Source: Roridomyces roridus
Lineage: Eukaryota; Basidiomycota; Agaricomycetes; Agaricales; Mycenaceae
Assembly: GCA_029378245.1 (NCBI GenBank)
Contig: JARKIF010000003.1
Span: 2,542,001 to 2,606,000, forward strand
Length of the DNA: 64,000 nt
Reading direction: 5' to 3'
The translations under genes and the position numbers were made by a program. How positions within the stretch are numbered: the first letter of the stretch is position 1; every line of letters starts with the position of its first letter. The notes under the pieces are model-generated. The model was not told the DNA's origin, did no database searches, and saw nothing but the letters and a program-made list of their open reading frames with translations. Shown one piece after another: positions 23,208 through 35,681 of this stretch.

Positions 23208-24081
23208 ATGTCCAACACCGTCTACCTCGGTACCTCCATTCTCATTTCACAGTTCAAAACAGTTTCCTCATTTCCGTTCGTCTAGTTACGGGAGCCAACC
23301 GGGGAATCGGGCTCGGTCTCGTCATCACCCTCGCAGCGCGCCCGAACACAATTGTCTTCGCTGGCGCCCGCGATCCCAACGCTCAATCGCTAAAGGACCT
23401 CGCAGCCAAGCATTCAAACGTCCACCCAATCAAGTTTGTCGCAAACGACCCATCCAACAACGCAGCGGCCATCGCTGAGATCAAGAAGTCTGCCGGCCAG
23501 CTGGATGTTATCATCGCCAACGCAGGTGCGCTTTCAATTTCAATTCAACTGCAATCCTTGAAATTAACGCTCAACGCCCAGGGATTGCGAAATCCTACGG
23601 TCCATTGGCCAAAACCCCGTTGGAGGAGTACAAGGAGCACTGGGAAGTCAACACGCTCGGGACCGTCGTCCTCTACCAAGCCGCGCATGAGCTCCTCCTC
23701 GCATCACCGACGGGCGCTCCCATCTTCACGTACATATCAACCGGCGCCGGCTCCCTAGCACGCTACATGCCCATGCAAAACAGCCCATACGGATCCTCCA
23801 AAGCCGCAGCCAACTTCCTCGTCAAGGCTCTCGACGCGGAGAACCCGAGCTTGATTGCGCTGGCCATCTCGCCGGGGTGGGTGGCTACGGATATGGGCAA
23901 CATGGGCGCGGTGGCGAATGGACTCCCCGAGGCGCCCGTGACGATTGAGGATTCGGTGGGGGGTATCCTGTCGAGGATTGACGGCGCGACGAAGGAGAAG
24001 AGTAGTGGGCGGTTCTGGAACTTCAAGGCTACTTTCGGAGGCAACCCTTGGGATATTGAGACGGAGGAAGTTCCGTGGTGA
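23208..24081 (+). CDS. Short-chain dehydrogenase/reductase, copy 2
   Basis: Three exons, 23208-23229, 23286-23525 and 23582-24081, both introns 56 bp GT-AG, give 253 aa. TGANRGIG at residues 9-16, NAG at 86-88, catalytic YGSSK at 157-161 and PGWVATDMGN follow the classical SDR plan; a C-terminal RFWNFK is shared by all copies here. It is a probable NAD(P)H-dependent cytosolic ketoreductase of the C-factor/Nor-1-like type; substrate unknown. It is convergent with the type I F-box gene at 24416-25837, the mirror image of SDR copy 1 and its neighbour. Of the three copies it is the only one whose two introns both have ordinary GT donors. Confidence 0.9.
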
Positions 24082-24415
24082 GATACTAGAAAGAAATTGT
24101 GAATGTAGATTAAGTAATGAGCGGCTTTGTATAATCGAGAGAGCCACTGGGGAACAAGATTTGATTTCGTCGATTCACTGTAATACATGTATAAAAGTAA
24201 TCGTCTCAACTGCAAAAATCGGTTCAAGAGGTATCCGGAGATACGAGAAATGGCGTACCTTTGGAGACCTGCAAGAAAGGCCAACGCTAGATACATAACG
24301 AAGAATGAACGTATTTCAATCTGGAATCAACACCAAGCCATACATCTAAACCCTTGTTCAGTTTGAACACGTCGCGCCATAAATGACAACGCACCATGGA
24401 CCCAACTACGCAAGA
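24082..24415. other. Convergent spacer with duplicated 3' flank
   Basis: Contains GGTTCAAGAGGTATCCG (about 24221), also present near 41239, and a block matching about 4960 in reverse complement. These are remnants of the duplicated F-box 3' flank. No gene. Confidence 0.5.
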
Positions 24416-25837
24416 CTAGAAACGGACTTTGAACTCGCGGCGAAACCGACAATGACTTTCCTCTCGGCCGGCATAAACCAACACTTTCTCCCAACGCGCG
24501 ACAGCAGGAGGTGAGGGCATGGCGGCAAGTTCCTCGTCCGTCCACCACCGAGAACGTATCATCTCTTCCAGATTCTCTGGGTCGAAGTTCTGGCCAGCCT
24601 GCGTCAACACGATCTCCTTCAGTTTGGGGGCTATACGCTGTCCATTCTCCCCGGGATACTGAAGGGTATTGATGACGTTGTCGTCAAAAGAATGCGGACA
24701 ATTTTCCAATGTCACGCTCGCGAGGGATGGCGAATTGCGAAGCATGGCGATGAACGCGTCGGAAGTGAGTGGAGAGTTTTCGACGGCCAACTCCTCCAGG
24801 TTGGGCGCCCGCAGCTGGAATTGAGTAAATTCGGCCGCGTCCCAACTTGTATCTCCTTGATGGAAATCAAGGCAAAGCACTTTCAACTCGGGGAGTGCCA
24901 GCAGCGAGAGAAATGGCATGAAGTACTCGTAAGGGTACTTGTTCTCGGAGAATGTGATGTGGAGGCTGGTTAACGATGCAATGGTAATCATGCGATTGAG
25001 AGATGTGTTGGGGAGAAACTGCCACCCTTCCGTCCAGAAGCTGGCAGTGACGAGACGAGTGCATCGTCTAAGAATGTCCAAGCACGTGAAGGGAAATTCA
25101 GAAAAAGTGAGCGATGTGAGTTGGCCCCACGGTATGGGGATTCGAGTCGGGCAATTAATGGAAAGGTCTAGAGTGCGGAGATTCGGAGCGTCGGAGAAGA
25201 CCTTTAGTTTGGCTGGGTCGAAGTACTCTTTGCTACCACCACTCAAATCGAGGGTCGTGAGCGATGTGAGCGACCCTCTGGGAATGCGACTGAGGCAGGA
25301 TAGGGACGAGACACGAAATGTGGCGCGCGCCCACCGGTGAGCTGCAGAGCAGAGGACATCCATGGCTGACTCTGTCAGGATTTCGTGCCAGCTGGACAAC
25401 GAGATGGGTATGGGCAATGGCGCAGACCTGTCCAACCATCTTTGTACGGCGACGAGATCATCGCTGGCGGTACTCTTCCTGACATCCAAAGCCATCCCGA
25501 CAGCCCAAAGTCGCGGGCTCGTGTGCATGACGTGTCGCCAGCGAGCGCAGACCTGTGTCAAAGCATGGCGTGGCCGGATTTCGTTCCTTACGAATGCGCA
25601 TAGATATCCGACTCCGAGAACCAACGTGAAAATCTCTACGAGTAGTTCTGGGGGGAGTTTGCGGACGGGCGCGACCGCGGCTCGCAGACGGGCGAGCACT
25701 TGACGCTCCGCGACGACCTGGGCCTTGAGTTGTGCTATATTCGCTTCGGAGGCAGCGATAATCTTCCTGGTTCCAACTTCCGAGGGCTGGATGTCGCGTT
25801 TGGAGGGGAAATATGCGAGAATGGTGGATTGAGGCAT
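24416..25837 (-). CDS. F-box/LRR-like protein, type I copy B
   Basis: Single exon, 473 aa, intact. It begins MPQSTIL like copy A, has the coiled coil (IIAASEANIAQLKAQ ...), the F-box (VRKLPPELLVEIF ... LTQVCARWRHVMHTSP) and LRR-like strands with the conserved ending MIRSRWWTDEELAAMPSPP-VARWEK, close to copy A throughout. Probable SCF substrate receptor. It is convergent with SDR copy 2 and head-to-head with the type II pseudogene at 26 kb, so SDR-F-box I-F-box II here is the mirror image of 1-6 kb. Confidence 0.85.
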   Translation of the reverse strand: MPQSTILAYFPSKRDIQPSEVGTRKIIAASEANIAQLKAQVVAERQVLARLRAAVAPVRKLPPELLVEIFTLVLGVGYLCAFVRNEIRPRHALTQVCARWRHVMHTSPRLWAVGMALDVRKSTASDDLVAVQRWLDRSAPLPIPISLSSWHEILTESAMDVLCSAAHRWARATFRVSSLSCLSRIPRGSLTSLTTLDLSGGSKEYFDPAKLKVFSDAPNLRTLDLSINCPTRIPIPWGQLTSLTFSEFPFTCLDILRRCTRLVTASFWTEGWQFLPNTSLNRMITIASLTSLHITFSENKYPYEYFMPFLSLLALPELKVLCLDFHQGDTSWDAAEFTQFQLRAPNLEELAVENSPLTSDAFIAMLRNSPSLASVTLENCPHSFDDNVINTLQYPGENGQRIAPKLKEIVLTQAGQNFDPENLEEMIRSRWWTDEELAAMPSPPAVARWEKVLVYAGREESHCRFRREFKVRF

Positions 25838-25989
25838 GGTGGCAAGAAAGAAAGTGTTTGGTGGTCATCTGATCCGCGGCCGTTTCCGTTATCCAAGACA
25901 AGACCAAGGCTCGGATTCGTCGGTATCCTCGCTGTCTATCGCGTCTCGACACACACACATGGCTTCGTGGCTCTCCTGCAGGTCTTAAA

Positions 25990-27740
25990 GATCGCACGGC
26001 GAAGGCGTTCTACAAGGATTTGCTGGCAGTGGCCCGGGCTGGCCGCCTGGCGGCTCCCTCAAAACCGGCAATCTCGACTTGAATCCATTCCAAGAAGTGG
26101 AACTCATCCTGAGCGCGGCCCTCGAGCTCTGCGAGCGTACTGGCTGGGAAATTACGGTGTGGCTCCAGGGTCTCGACTCTCGTGGCCCGGCGGAGGTCTT
26201 TGAGGTAAAGCCCGAAGGTCTGAAAGCCCATGTAGATGCGTTGAGAGGCCCTGCGGCGGACTACGTTGGTGGCTCCTCAAGCCTGCCCCGGTCCAGACGG
26301 CTCGGAGCTTCCACCTACTAGTCTAGTCTCTTGCGGTGTCGACATTCTGCTCGTCCAATAAGTAAAGCTTCGGTGGACGAATTTTCCTTTGGCACGCTTT
26401 TCTTCCAATCCACGGCGTCTCATTGTCTGGACGCCATTTCTTTCGAACAATACAGTCTCGGTGGCACCTACGCGACTTGTCCCGTTCAAGGCCCAATGGC
26501 TGGGAAGAACGAGCCGCAGGACACCCTGCTCAACCTCTCCTTGGTGTGCCGTTACTGGCAAGACATTGCGATGTGCACTTTTGAACTGTACACTGACCTC
26601 CTTTGTTGCCGCGGTGTGTGACCACCCTTCCTCAGGGACCATTGATTGAACTGTCGTAGTGGATCAGCTAGCGAATTATGCGGCACGCGCTGGTTCCCTT
26701 CCCTTGACCATGAAACTCAGCCTGGTTGGTCCTCAGTCCTCCAGCGACTCGCAAAAGCTGCGTCAACTTTGGCTCCAACACGCGTCGCAATGGGAATTCT
26801 TGGGCTTCGCACCTCGGTCTGGAGCATCCGTCCCAACCGAGCTTCCGGTCTCCTTCCCCAGGTTGAACACATTCAAGGCAGCGACCCTGGTCGCATTCAA
26901 CGCGGAGATGGAAATTGATCTACCCCACCTTCTGGATGCCCCTCGCCTTCAGAGGTTGATTCTGCACTGCGACATTCTCGCACTGAGCTGGCAGCTCAAG
27001 CTCCCGTGGGCACAGATCACAGTGCTCGAGGTCAATAACCCTCTATTCGGGCGCCAGTGGTGGCTCATACTCTGCGAAACCCCGAACCTCGAGCAACTGC
27101 TGGTCATGGCCGACAAGGGACGATTTGTACCGATTGGTGCCACTCTTCCTCCCTCGCTTTCCAAGGATGGGATCAATTTCAAGTGGCCCAAATCCTGCGG
27201 TACACCACCCTTCCCGCCCTTGAGGAACTCCGAGTCGAGATCCCCACCGACTTCCTACATACTAGATCCAGAAAACCCGGGTTTTCGAACGCTCCAAACT
27301 TTGATGGTGTACACGCTCCTGAATACCTATTCTATGCTTTGAGTTGACGGTCAGAGCTCCGTTCTGCAAACGACTTCCGTCCGAGAGCTACTTACTCGTG
27401 GGCCTTGAGCTCTTGGATCCTTCTTTTTCTTTCCTCCCCGAATTGGAGGTCCCTAAAACTCCACGTTTCCGAGTTCCGTTGCGCCATCTCGTCTGCATGC
27501 AAAGCTCAAGATTTTCGAGCTGACGTTCGGGGTGGAGAACGACTATGTGGACGATCCCTCTCTGTGGCGATCTAGTCAATGCCAGTCTAGAGAATTTGCG
27601 TAAATTGCGCGCCGATGGGATGGAGGTGTCCATCGCATCGCATTTCAAGTGGCATACACGGAACCTGGGCGCAGCCACTGTGCTTCCTTCTGGATAATAT
27701 CGACCGTGCTCTAGATTGCTATGATTTATAGTGGGGAGGC
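25990..27740 (+). pseudogene. F-box type II copy 2, internally deleted, with upstream relic
   Basis: Homology to the 39 kb copy starts in the upstream relic (about 26000-26230, 'DRTAKAFYKDLLAV'), runs through leader sequence (GTCTCGGTGGCAC at about 26456), then jumps directly to the second half of the F-box (SLVCRYWQDIAM ... FELYTDLL). About 350 bases with the start codon, coiled coil and first F-box helix are missing. A normal intron follows, and exon 2 (from about 26660: DQLANYAARAG, LPWAQITVLEVNN, WWLILCETPNLEQLL) stays open to about 27200. After that, homology continues only with frame changes, ending near 27.7 kb where a piece of the last exon is still recognisable. It is unlikely to make an F-box protein. 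Confidence 0.65.
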
Positions 27741-28286
27741 GGAAGATCATGCATTGATGGGCCGGAGGAGTCGGCGTGGATACTGGTACGAAGAGGAGTC
27801 GGAAAAGCATTACGAGGGGATGCAACAGCTGCAGGGGTCGTTGATGGATCATGGCTCGAAGCGACTTGATGTTTTGCCAGCCGAACATAGCGGCTCCGTG
27901 ACCCTGGATGAGTCTTCCCAGACCAAAAGTCGTTCGAGTGGCAGAAGGAAGTTTAAAGTCGTACTTCAAGTCCGAGAGGAGATCTGATCAGGCAAAGCTT
28001 TCTTTCCGTGGTGGAGTAGATCTTTCCTCCTTGCAGTCCAGGGCCTGTTGCAGGAGGTCGCTTCCGGATTTCTCTCAGCATGCAAGTATCCATAGTGAGC
28101 CTAGGCGGGAAATCTCTATCTGCGTATACACGATGGTGCTACAAATCAATAAATGCGAGGAGGGAAATGAAAGTGTGTGTAGCTGCGCGCAGGTGTATAT
28201 ACGTATACGTAAAGGTAGAGATGGAGGGAGGGAGGTCGAGCAAGATCGACACACCAAGGAGGGCGGGTGGGTCCAGAGAGTACCAA
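27741..28286. other. Intergenic, nothing recognised
   Basis: About 550 bases between the F-box pseudogene and the 3' end of the next minus-strand gene. It is purine-rich with a short GTATAC-type low-complexity patch near 28195; no gene. Confidence 0.4.
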
Positions 28287-30263
28287 TCATCTTCCCCTCG
28301 GCACAAAAACAGCCACCAGCACAATAAACGGGACATACGTAACCAGCGACACGCCCGCCATAATCCGACATCGGCGCCGCCACGAACGGGCATCTAAGCA
28401 CCATCCATCAGAATCAGCAAACGATCCTTGCCACGAAGGAAGCAGAGGGTAGAATAGACACACCGAATTCCAGCTGCGCATCATCCAGCACCACCTCTCC
28501 CTTCTCCTCCCCATGTAATCGCCTCGTCCTCGGCACAGGCACACAAAACCCCGCCACGGCCCACATCGGGAACAGCAGGAACCCGAGGAAGAATAGCCAC
28601 GCGTGTATGGGACTCCCTCCCTCCCTCCCCCCCTTGCCCTTGCCCGAATTCGAATCGAGACCAAGAGTAAGCCCCCACCCCGTCGGCTGCACCCGCTGGG
28701 CCTTGCGCGGATCCTGCATGTAATACCCAGACCCCGTACCAACCGCGGAACGCACGATGGACGGCGCGTGTGGTGAGACGAGGGCAGAGATGGGTAGGGA
28801 TGCATGTGAGGGAGAGGATAGGCCGGGTATGGTATTGGGAGGAGCTGTAGCTGTAGCAATGCCGGGGCTGGCAGGGCTGTGGGGCACGCTGTCCATGCTT
28901 CCTCTTGCACGTTTCTCGTTATGGGAAGTAGCAGTGGTAGTGGTAGTCGGCGCTGAATATCCGCAGCTCAATCAATAAGAGGGAGAGGAATATGAAATTC
29001 GGGGACGTACCACGCGATTCCACGGTTACAGTCGCCTTGGAGCTGCTCTCGACATCCGCCGCTTTCCGTTTCCCGCTTTTCTTTCCCGCTGAGGCGGGTG
29101 GAGGGGGTGGTGCTGACATCGCGGTCAAAGAGCCCCCAATCTTCTTGTGCCCCATCGTAGAGGATGACGACTCGGATTGGTGAGCTGCGATCGAATATTC
29201 ATTTCAAATTCACGAAATGAGACAAGCAAAACGCACCAGGTTCCCCAACCTCCGTGTCCGATGATCCAGCCTATACAAAAGAACGAACGAATGAGTTTGC
29301 CAGCGAGAGTAGTGGGAATGCAAGACGAGTACCCACCACGCGTTTTCGTCGTGCATCTCTGCCCTCCTCCTCCCTTTCAGGCAGCTCGAGCTCGAGCACC
29401 GGTGCGCCCTCTGCATCCAAGCTCAACTGCCGCCGTGCAGATGCAGGCCGTGAGAGCGCCAACGCCGAAAAGATCTCCTGCGCCTTTCGTTTTCGGCGTG
29501 ACGACGAGGAGCGTATCGACGCGGGGAGGGAGGAGGAGGAGCGCGTCTCGCGACCGACAGCGCTAGGTGGGCTGCGGAACGCTGGGTGGTCCAGGGCAGG
29601 CATCGGTGGCGGTGGGGGAATGGATGCAGTTCCTGCCGCACGCCCTCGGGAGCCAAAGGTGAATCCGGATGCAGGAGAGGGCGCATCTCTTGCATCATAA
29701 GCCACGCCGAATTCGTCCGTGGAGAGGTTTGACGATGAAGGCGCCGAGAGGGAGTGTTGGCGGCTGACGGCTGGCGAGACTGAATGCTCGCCGAACCCAA
29801 AGTCCGTCAGGCGTGGTCTGCTTGCGGTGTCTCTCCGGCCGAATGTGGACCATCCGACGGGTGCCGGCGAGCTCGTTGAAGGCGGCGGGCGTGGGGGCGA
29901 ATCGTTGTGTGTCACTTCCCGGACCTCCTCTAGTTGTGCATTCGCTCTTGTTGTGACAAAAGGGGGCGCACCATCGACGGAGTGCCTACGTGTACTCGGC
30001 CTCAACGCCGTCGAGAAGAGTGCTGGCGCTGGCGCTAGCGTGCTCGGTGGGTCCGTCGATTCGCGAGGTGGTGCTGTCCAGTTGGCTACCAGCGAGTCCA
30101 AATCAGGGTGTATCCTCCGCTCAATGGAGGGTTGGAGTGGAGGAGGTGGTGTCGGTGGGGGAGGGGCGGGCTCGTCCGACGTGGATGCTGATCCCAGCGA
30201 CGCTGGCCCGGACAGACTTGTCGTCCTCCCGCGCGGCCGCCTGAAACGTGCCAAAATGTCCAT
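28287..30263 (-). CDS. Ser/Pro-rich protein with two C-terminal membrane segments (hypothetical)
   Basis: Five exons. Exon 1 runs from the ATG at 30263 to about 29339, with three short exons (about 29270-29237, 29185-29012, 28953-28465) and a last exon ending at 28287; the introns are 51-70 bp. The N-terminal ~300 residues are low complexity, rich in Ser, Pro and Arg (GRTTSLSG, TPPPPLQPS, RRHSVDG), with several R-x-x-S sites suited to basophilic kinases. A basic patch (SSSRRKRKAQEIF) may be a nuclear or membrane-proximal signal. The end carries two hydrophobic helices (AWLFFLGFLLFPMWAVAGF and GVSLVTYVPFIVLVAVFV), the second created by splicing. The overall plan is a long disordered cytosolic region anchored in a membrane by a hairpin. 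I do not recognise the family. The exact donor of exon 1 is ambiguous by 3 bases. Confidence 0.6.
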
Positions 30264-33200
30264 GGCACGAGTACGAATACCAGTCAGTTAGGAGGAGTCT
30301 GACATACTCTCAGGAGTTCCCTTTCCTCCTGAGCCAGAGCAGGGAAGAGCTGAGGGGCGAAGATACACCATCTTCTTTTTTCGGAAGAAGCACAGTGTCG
30401 GGTCTGGGCAACCTGTATCAGGAAACTCAGATGTCCGTTTGCGCGTATCACGAGGTCAAGAAAAAATAGAAAAATCGCTTGCAAGCGCAGTTTGCGTCTC
30501 GATTCTACAGCGGAGATAAAAACATACGGAGAGACATCGACCAGGTGGTGTGCCAATGCATTGGCAGATGTTCCTCTATGTCCTCCCTCGGGCCTCAACC
30601 AAAACTGACGGCGGCGTTAAAAAAAAACCAGCAAGCCATATGCATGTGGAGAAGCGGGGATAACAAAAAGTACAGGAGCCGAAGTGCGGAGGCGCGCGCG
30701 CGACACATTTCTTCATTCATCATCATGCGTGGCGACCTAGCCAGTCGCTTTCCCATCGTACGTAGGAATTTTTTTGTGGCGAACGTGCGATGCGATGCGA
30801 CGACAAGAAGTCTTAGAAGATAACCTCGGAGACATCTCGGCGCTCGCTGCGCCGCTGTGACGTTCAGCACGATGAACCTTCTCCCCTGGGGCCTGGGAGA
30901 AGCTCAGCTAAGTAAGTGAAGCGACACATCTGTGACGTTCAGCATGATCTACGACGGCCATACTTATGAACCCTGTTTCTTGGGCAGAAGCCCATCCGTC
31001 TGTCGGATGGATTCCCGGAGCGGGAGATTTGGCTCGTCGAATCGTCGATGTGCGGAACCGCATGGCATCGCTGATATTTTGACGCGGAAGAGGACCTCCG
31101 AGTCGTCGCGTTCAACTTCAAGACTGAATTATTGCAGGGATGTCGAGGTACTTACATACACCCAAGTTACGTCCACGCTCCGAGTGGTTGAAGACAAGCT
31201 GGAATTGTTGTTGTTCATTCGAAAATGCCCTGACGAAACTGGAAAGCTCCGACCGGACAACTTGAAGACCTTGAATACTTGAATCGGATGCAGGAATTTT
31301 GTTCGCAGAGTTCATGAATTTGCAAGCTCCACTGCCAGCATCGATTTGCGCTGGGACTCGCGCGCGCTGCCGAGCTCAGGGTAGAATGACCAATTGCAAT
31401 TGCAACGAGCACATGATTGAACATAACATACAGTTTCATTTCCACTGCTTTGAGTTGGCTTTCAGCTTTCAGCTTGTCGCTGCCGGCCTCTTACATACAA
31501 AGAGAAAAAACTGCGTCGGGCATCCGATTCGGCGCTTAACGAACATGGCCCGGAATCTGGCCAATCGTCAGTATTACTACATATGTGAATTGAATACAAG
31601 ACTCAAGCTTGCGGGTTCTGGTCACTGGTGTCCTGAGGCGCAATGGGAACGAATGTACAAGATACCATGCTGGCATACATACAGGGCTGGAAGGAGTGCT
31701 GGTGACGACGAAGTTGATCATGATGCAGATGCCGGGAAACGTCCATTGTCGGGGTTGAGTCTGAATCTCGCTGCAAACTATTCCTTTGTACACCTAGGTA
31801 GTACCTGGGTTTGCGCAGTGAGGATGTCTAAGCTGAACAATAAGTACGAGAAATAAATACACATACCACAGGCTCGCTGCCTCTGTTTTCCTTCTTATGT
31901 ATCCTGAGACACACTCATCCATGACCAGTTAATCGGTCCAGGCGCTCAACGGTGAGGCAGGGATGCTCGTAGACTCGGACGTCCTACACGATTCGGAATA
32001 AGTAGCTGCCAAGCAATAGCAGGATGAAGTTTCTGCGGAGTCCCCGCTGGACGCTGGGAAAGTAGACGGCGGCTTGCATTGACGATGTAGATCGTGGCAG
32101 CGCCTTGATAGAATACTTAGGATTTCAATGTGAAAAGGCCAGTTAACTCTGGAAGGCGGCCAGATGCGTCTCAGTGCTGACCGACATTTGTTGCGCACTG
32201 AAAGACAATTAGTGACCCGGACTCAGCGTGTGGAGGGTGACTGCACTTTATCTTCGCCAAGAAACAGCGTGCAAACTTTTGAAGTACAGCGAACTCGAAG
32301 GAAAGGAACTCGAGATTTGAGCGAGCTGGACGACTCGGTTGGGCGCGTTGAAAGGAGCCAAGATTGAGAAAGGGAACGGAGACGTAGACGGGAAGCCTTC
32401 AGATTCAGAACTTGAAGTCCGGATCCTCCCAACTCCGTCCACGCTCAGGCGGGTTTATCGTCTTCCCCAGTGCTATCCCGACTTGCACCAAGTAAAATGA
32501 GTCGATGTCGGCGGTGCCTCAGCGTCGACCACAAGAAAAGAAAGATACAGAACATCTGTGCATCATGATCAGGATTCGGCAAAGAGTAGCCCTGCTCCCA
32601 TCTCGGCGGTCTTGGAGGAAGAGTCGTGGAGGAAAGACGACGACTTGGACGAGATGGAAGGAAGGAAGGAAGGAACAGAATTTGCTGTTGATCGGTCCGA
32701 GTCGCCGGGGTCTGATGATCGGAAGTCTGGTCCGATGGTCGAGTTACGTCCGGATTAGCTCCCGGCAGGCTAAGACTCTCCTTTGTTTACCTCTCTCTCC
32801 GCGCTCTGAATCGTGCACCCTCTGGCATGGTGCGGGAAACCTCTGTAATGCTCTCTCTCGGAAAACCGCCGCGATACGCGGGGCATACTACTTGGCGGTC
32901 CTGGGGCCTGAAAAAGCTCCACATGGGAGAGAAAATGAACTCGAGATCCGCAGGTCCGGCCAGTGAGAAGACGACGAAGCACGATGCCTCTCCGTCCCGT
33001 TGATCCTGTACCTGAATCTCACAAAGCCACCTCTTTTACAGACCCTCAATACTCGGCGGGGAAAATTCCTGGGTGTGTTATGCAGTCTCGAAGAGCTGAA
33101 TTCTTGCTTTTGTGTCTCGTCCGAGCCGAGAATTCCGTCCGTCTGTGCGTCAGTCTCAACTTGACCTTCTTTCGGGTGCCAAGCGGTGGCGCAACCCAGC

Positions 33201-33756
33201 CCTCAATAACTGAAGACCGACATGACCTTAAACCAATAACTTTCCTTGGGAGAAAGGTAACGTATCAAGTCGAGTCCCTTTTCCCTCTGTCCTAGATCGG
33301 CCATCTCGGACACGAATGGTGAGAGACGAACCATCCATCTTAATTGAACTCAAAATTATTCTTCGACAGAAGCATGCCAAGTCGGTCGGAGTCCAAATTC
33401 CAGACTGTTATACCCAATTCTGGAAACAGGATGCCCGGAGCCGTGGTGATTCTTCCGTCCATATACGGTGCGGGCTTGGCTAAAATATAGCTTCCGTTGC
33501 AAGGTGTTCTGACTCTGGAGTCTGGGGTAGGCAAACCTAGGGCTCAATACGTTTCAATCCCTGAACTTGCTACAATCCTTGTTCATAATTTCCGCTCCGT
33601 CCGTCTTTTCAAAGCTCTTGTTCCGTCCGTATTCGCCACCATCCCTCGAGGAACAAGGTTCACCACGGGATTTATCTTCCCTCGCCTTCATCTCGAGGGT
33701 TCACACATTCTAGTTCAACAGGACAATATGTGTTTCGCCATTCGCTGCCTGCCTGG

Positions 33757-33996
33757 TTCCAAGGCACTTCCGCAACGGAAAATCTCGGTTCCGCTGAGTT
33801 TTGCCCACAACTCTCATTGGCGCCCTAGATTCCAATTGGCCGTCTTGAGAACCATTGTCTTGTCCTTGCCTGCATTTGAAAATAGATTCAAGGTACCTTC
33901 GCAATGGAAGTTCTCGGTTCCGCTGAATTTGCCCACAGCTCTCATTGGCGCCCTAGATTCCAAAAATTAGGCGTCTCGATAACCATTGTCTTGTCC
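33757..33996. repeat. Two-copy imperfect direct repeat (~110 bp units)
   Basis: Units 33757-33865 and 33887-33996 share long blocks such as CTCATTGGCGCCCTAGATTC and ACCATTGTCTTGTCC with a few differences and small indels. Seen directly; it looks like a local tandem duplication with about 20 bases between units. Confidence 0.75.
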
Positions 33997-35673
33997 TAAA
34001 ACGGAATTCAAACAACGCACTGGAGGTATCCAGCAGTCCAAGCTACACGGGCGCGCGACGGCTCACGGAACTTGCAATTCTTTCTTTTTTGTGTACGTCT
34101 TGTTTGTAATTTTGTTGGAAAATCAAAGGAGTCGTGTACTTATTTCCTGCTGAGGTCTACCAGCGGTGCTTGAATTCCGTGTGCGTTTCCGGACTCCGGA
34201 GAATTGAATGCAGCTGCCAGCCAAATAGATATTTGTAAGGCGGAGTACTTGACGACCTGTATTTTCCTTCCCCGTTCCGAGCAAGTTCGCCGTTCGGGCG
34301 GCGAGAATCGGCCATTCGAGGCCATCCAACAGTAACGCAACTTGAGTCAAGAACAGAGTGCATACGCGAAACCCTCCTTTTCTCCGACCTTGCTTCGCGT
34401 CGCGTATAGGCCGTCGGACTCCGGCTGGAGCGTGCTCATTGGCGGTTCTTGTTGATCTTGCATGAGGGAGGGAACAAGCGTGTTGGCGGTATGGGGTTAT
34501 TTTCAGGGGCATCACATCAATCTCGCTTACTTGACTCGGTCCTCGACGGACAACGCTCAGCTCACCACACCACGGGCCCGCTGGCGCCCACAGTGCTCGG
34601 ATTGTCCTTCTTCGCGCTATTGGCCCGTCTCTGCCTGTAATACCTGGCTCTTAGACTCTGTGCCCGACCACGGCCCAAGGATGCGTATCATAACTACCGC
34701 CCGTGTCCGCGACAGGACAACTGCTTTCACCTTCGACTGAATTAGACTGCTACGCCAAGATGCACTCCTGGGAGAAAATGCCTCATAATCTCACACGGTG
34801 AGCCATTTCCGTCCAATAGGCAGACGACCGATTCACGCATGAAACCAGCCAGGGTCTTCTATCTTCTCGAAATGCTTGACGTGCAAACAAGGTTGCTTTA
34901 GACTACGGGTCCGAGCTTCCGCAATGATGTCGTTCCTGGAAGCGTGGGGTCTGCCTGTCGTGTGCGGTAGACCGTGGGTGTACCCTGCGGCCCTCGTTTG
35001 GTCTGTCCCTGGCTAATCAAGTGATGGCGCTCACGGGTTTCTCTGCTTGGAGGCCGGATTTGCCTCGGGCCAGGGCCGGATGTGCGTCGGGATGTCGCGT
35101 CGACTTGAATATAAACCCGACCCCGGCACTGATGAGCTTTTTGCCAGTCTCGCTGCGCCTAGGTCCCTCCTTACCTCATAGACGACTTGAGCGCTGGCAG
35201 GCCGCCGCGGATCTTTCTGGTTCTATTTCCTCTCGCACTGATCCCAAGTATTCACACAACCATCGCAATGTCGGGCTTGCCATTCGTTGGGTTTGACGCC
35301 CGGCACCGAGACCGACTGCTCGTCAATCAATCTAAAGAACCAATACAGAGCAGCAAAAATAGAAACACGAGGCTTGTTCGCCAACTCAACACCATCTTAC
35401 TGCCGCTCTATTTTCTTTTCGGCAGGGTGGGTGAGGACATTGTGTGGAGCGGAGAATTTCGTGTCCCCCGGAGAGCGAGGTAATTTTCATCAAGACTCGG
35501 AGAACGAGCTGTCAAGCACATCTTGCCGCTATTGAAATGACAATGGTATACGTTCTCCTCATGCTGCGTTCATCTCTTTTCCACGGTTCCCATTGGACTT
35601 CTGTTTTGAACAAACATCTCTCGATAACCATGTTGTTATTCGTTATCCGAACTCGGTAAGCACAAACGCGAGG

Positions 35674-35681
35674 TATAAAAG
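35674..35681 (+). promoter_or_regulatory. TATA box of cupredoxin gene 1
   Basis: TATAAAAG 62 bases before the start codon at 35743. The paralogue at 63.4 kb has the same octamer at a similar distance, so it is probably functional. Confidence 0.6.

Noticed and set aside
29719..30291. 190-codon plus-strand ORF opposite the Ser/Pro-rich gene
   Set aside because: Antisense shadow in GC-rich low-complexity sequence; the minus strand gives a spliced frame with membrane helices.
32505..32966. 153-codon plus ORF in the gene-poor region
   Set aside because: Arg/Ser-rich composition without domain; overlapping ORFs on the other strand of equal quality.
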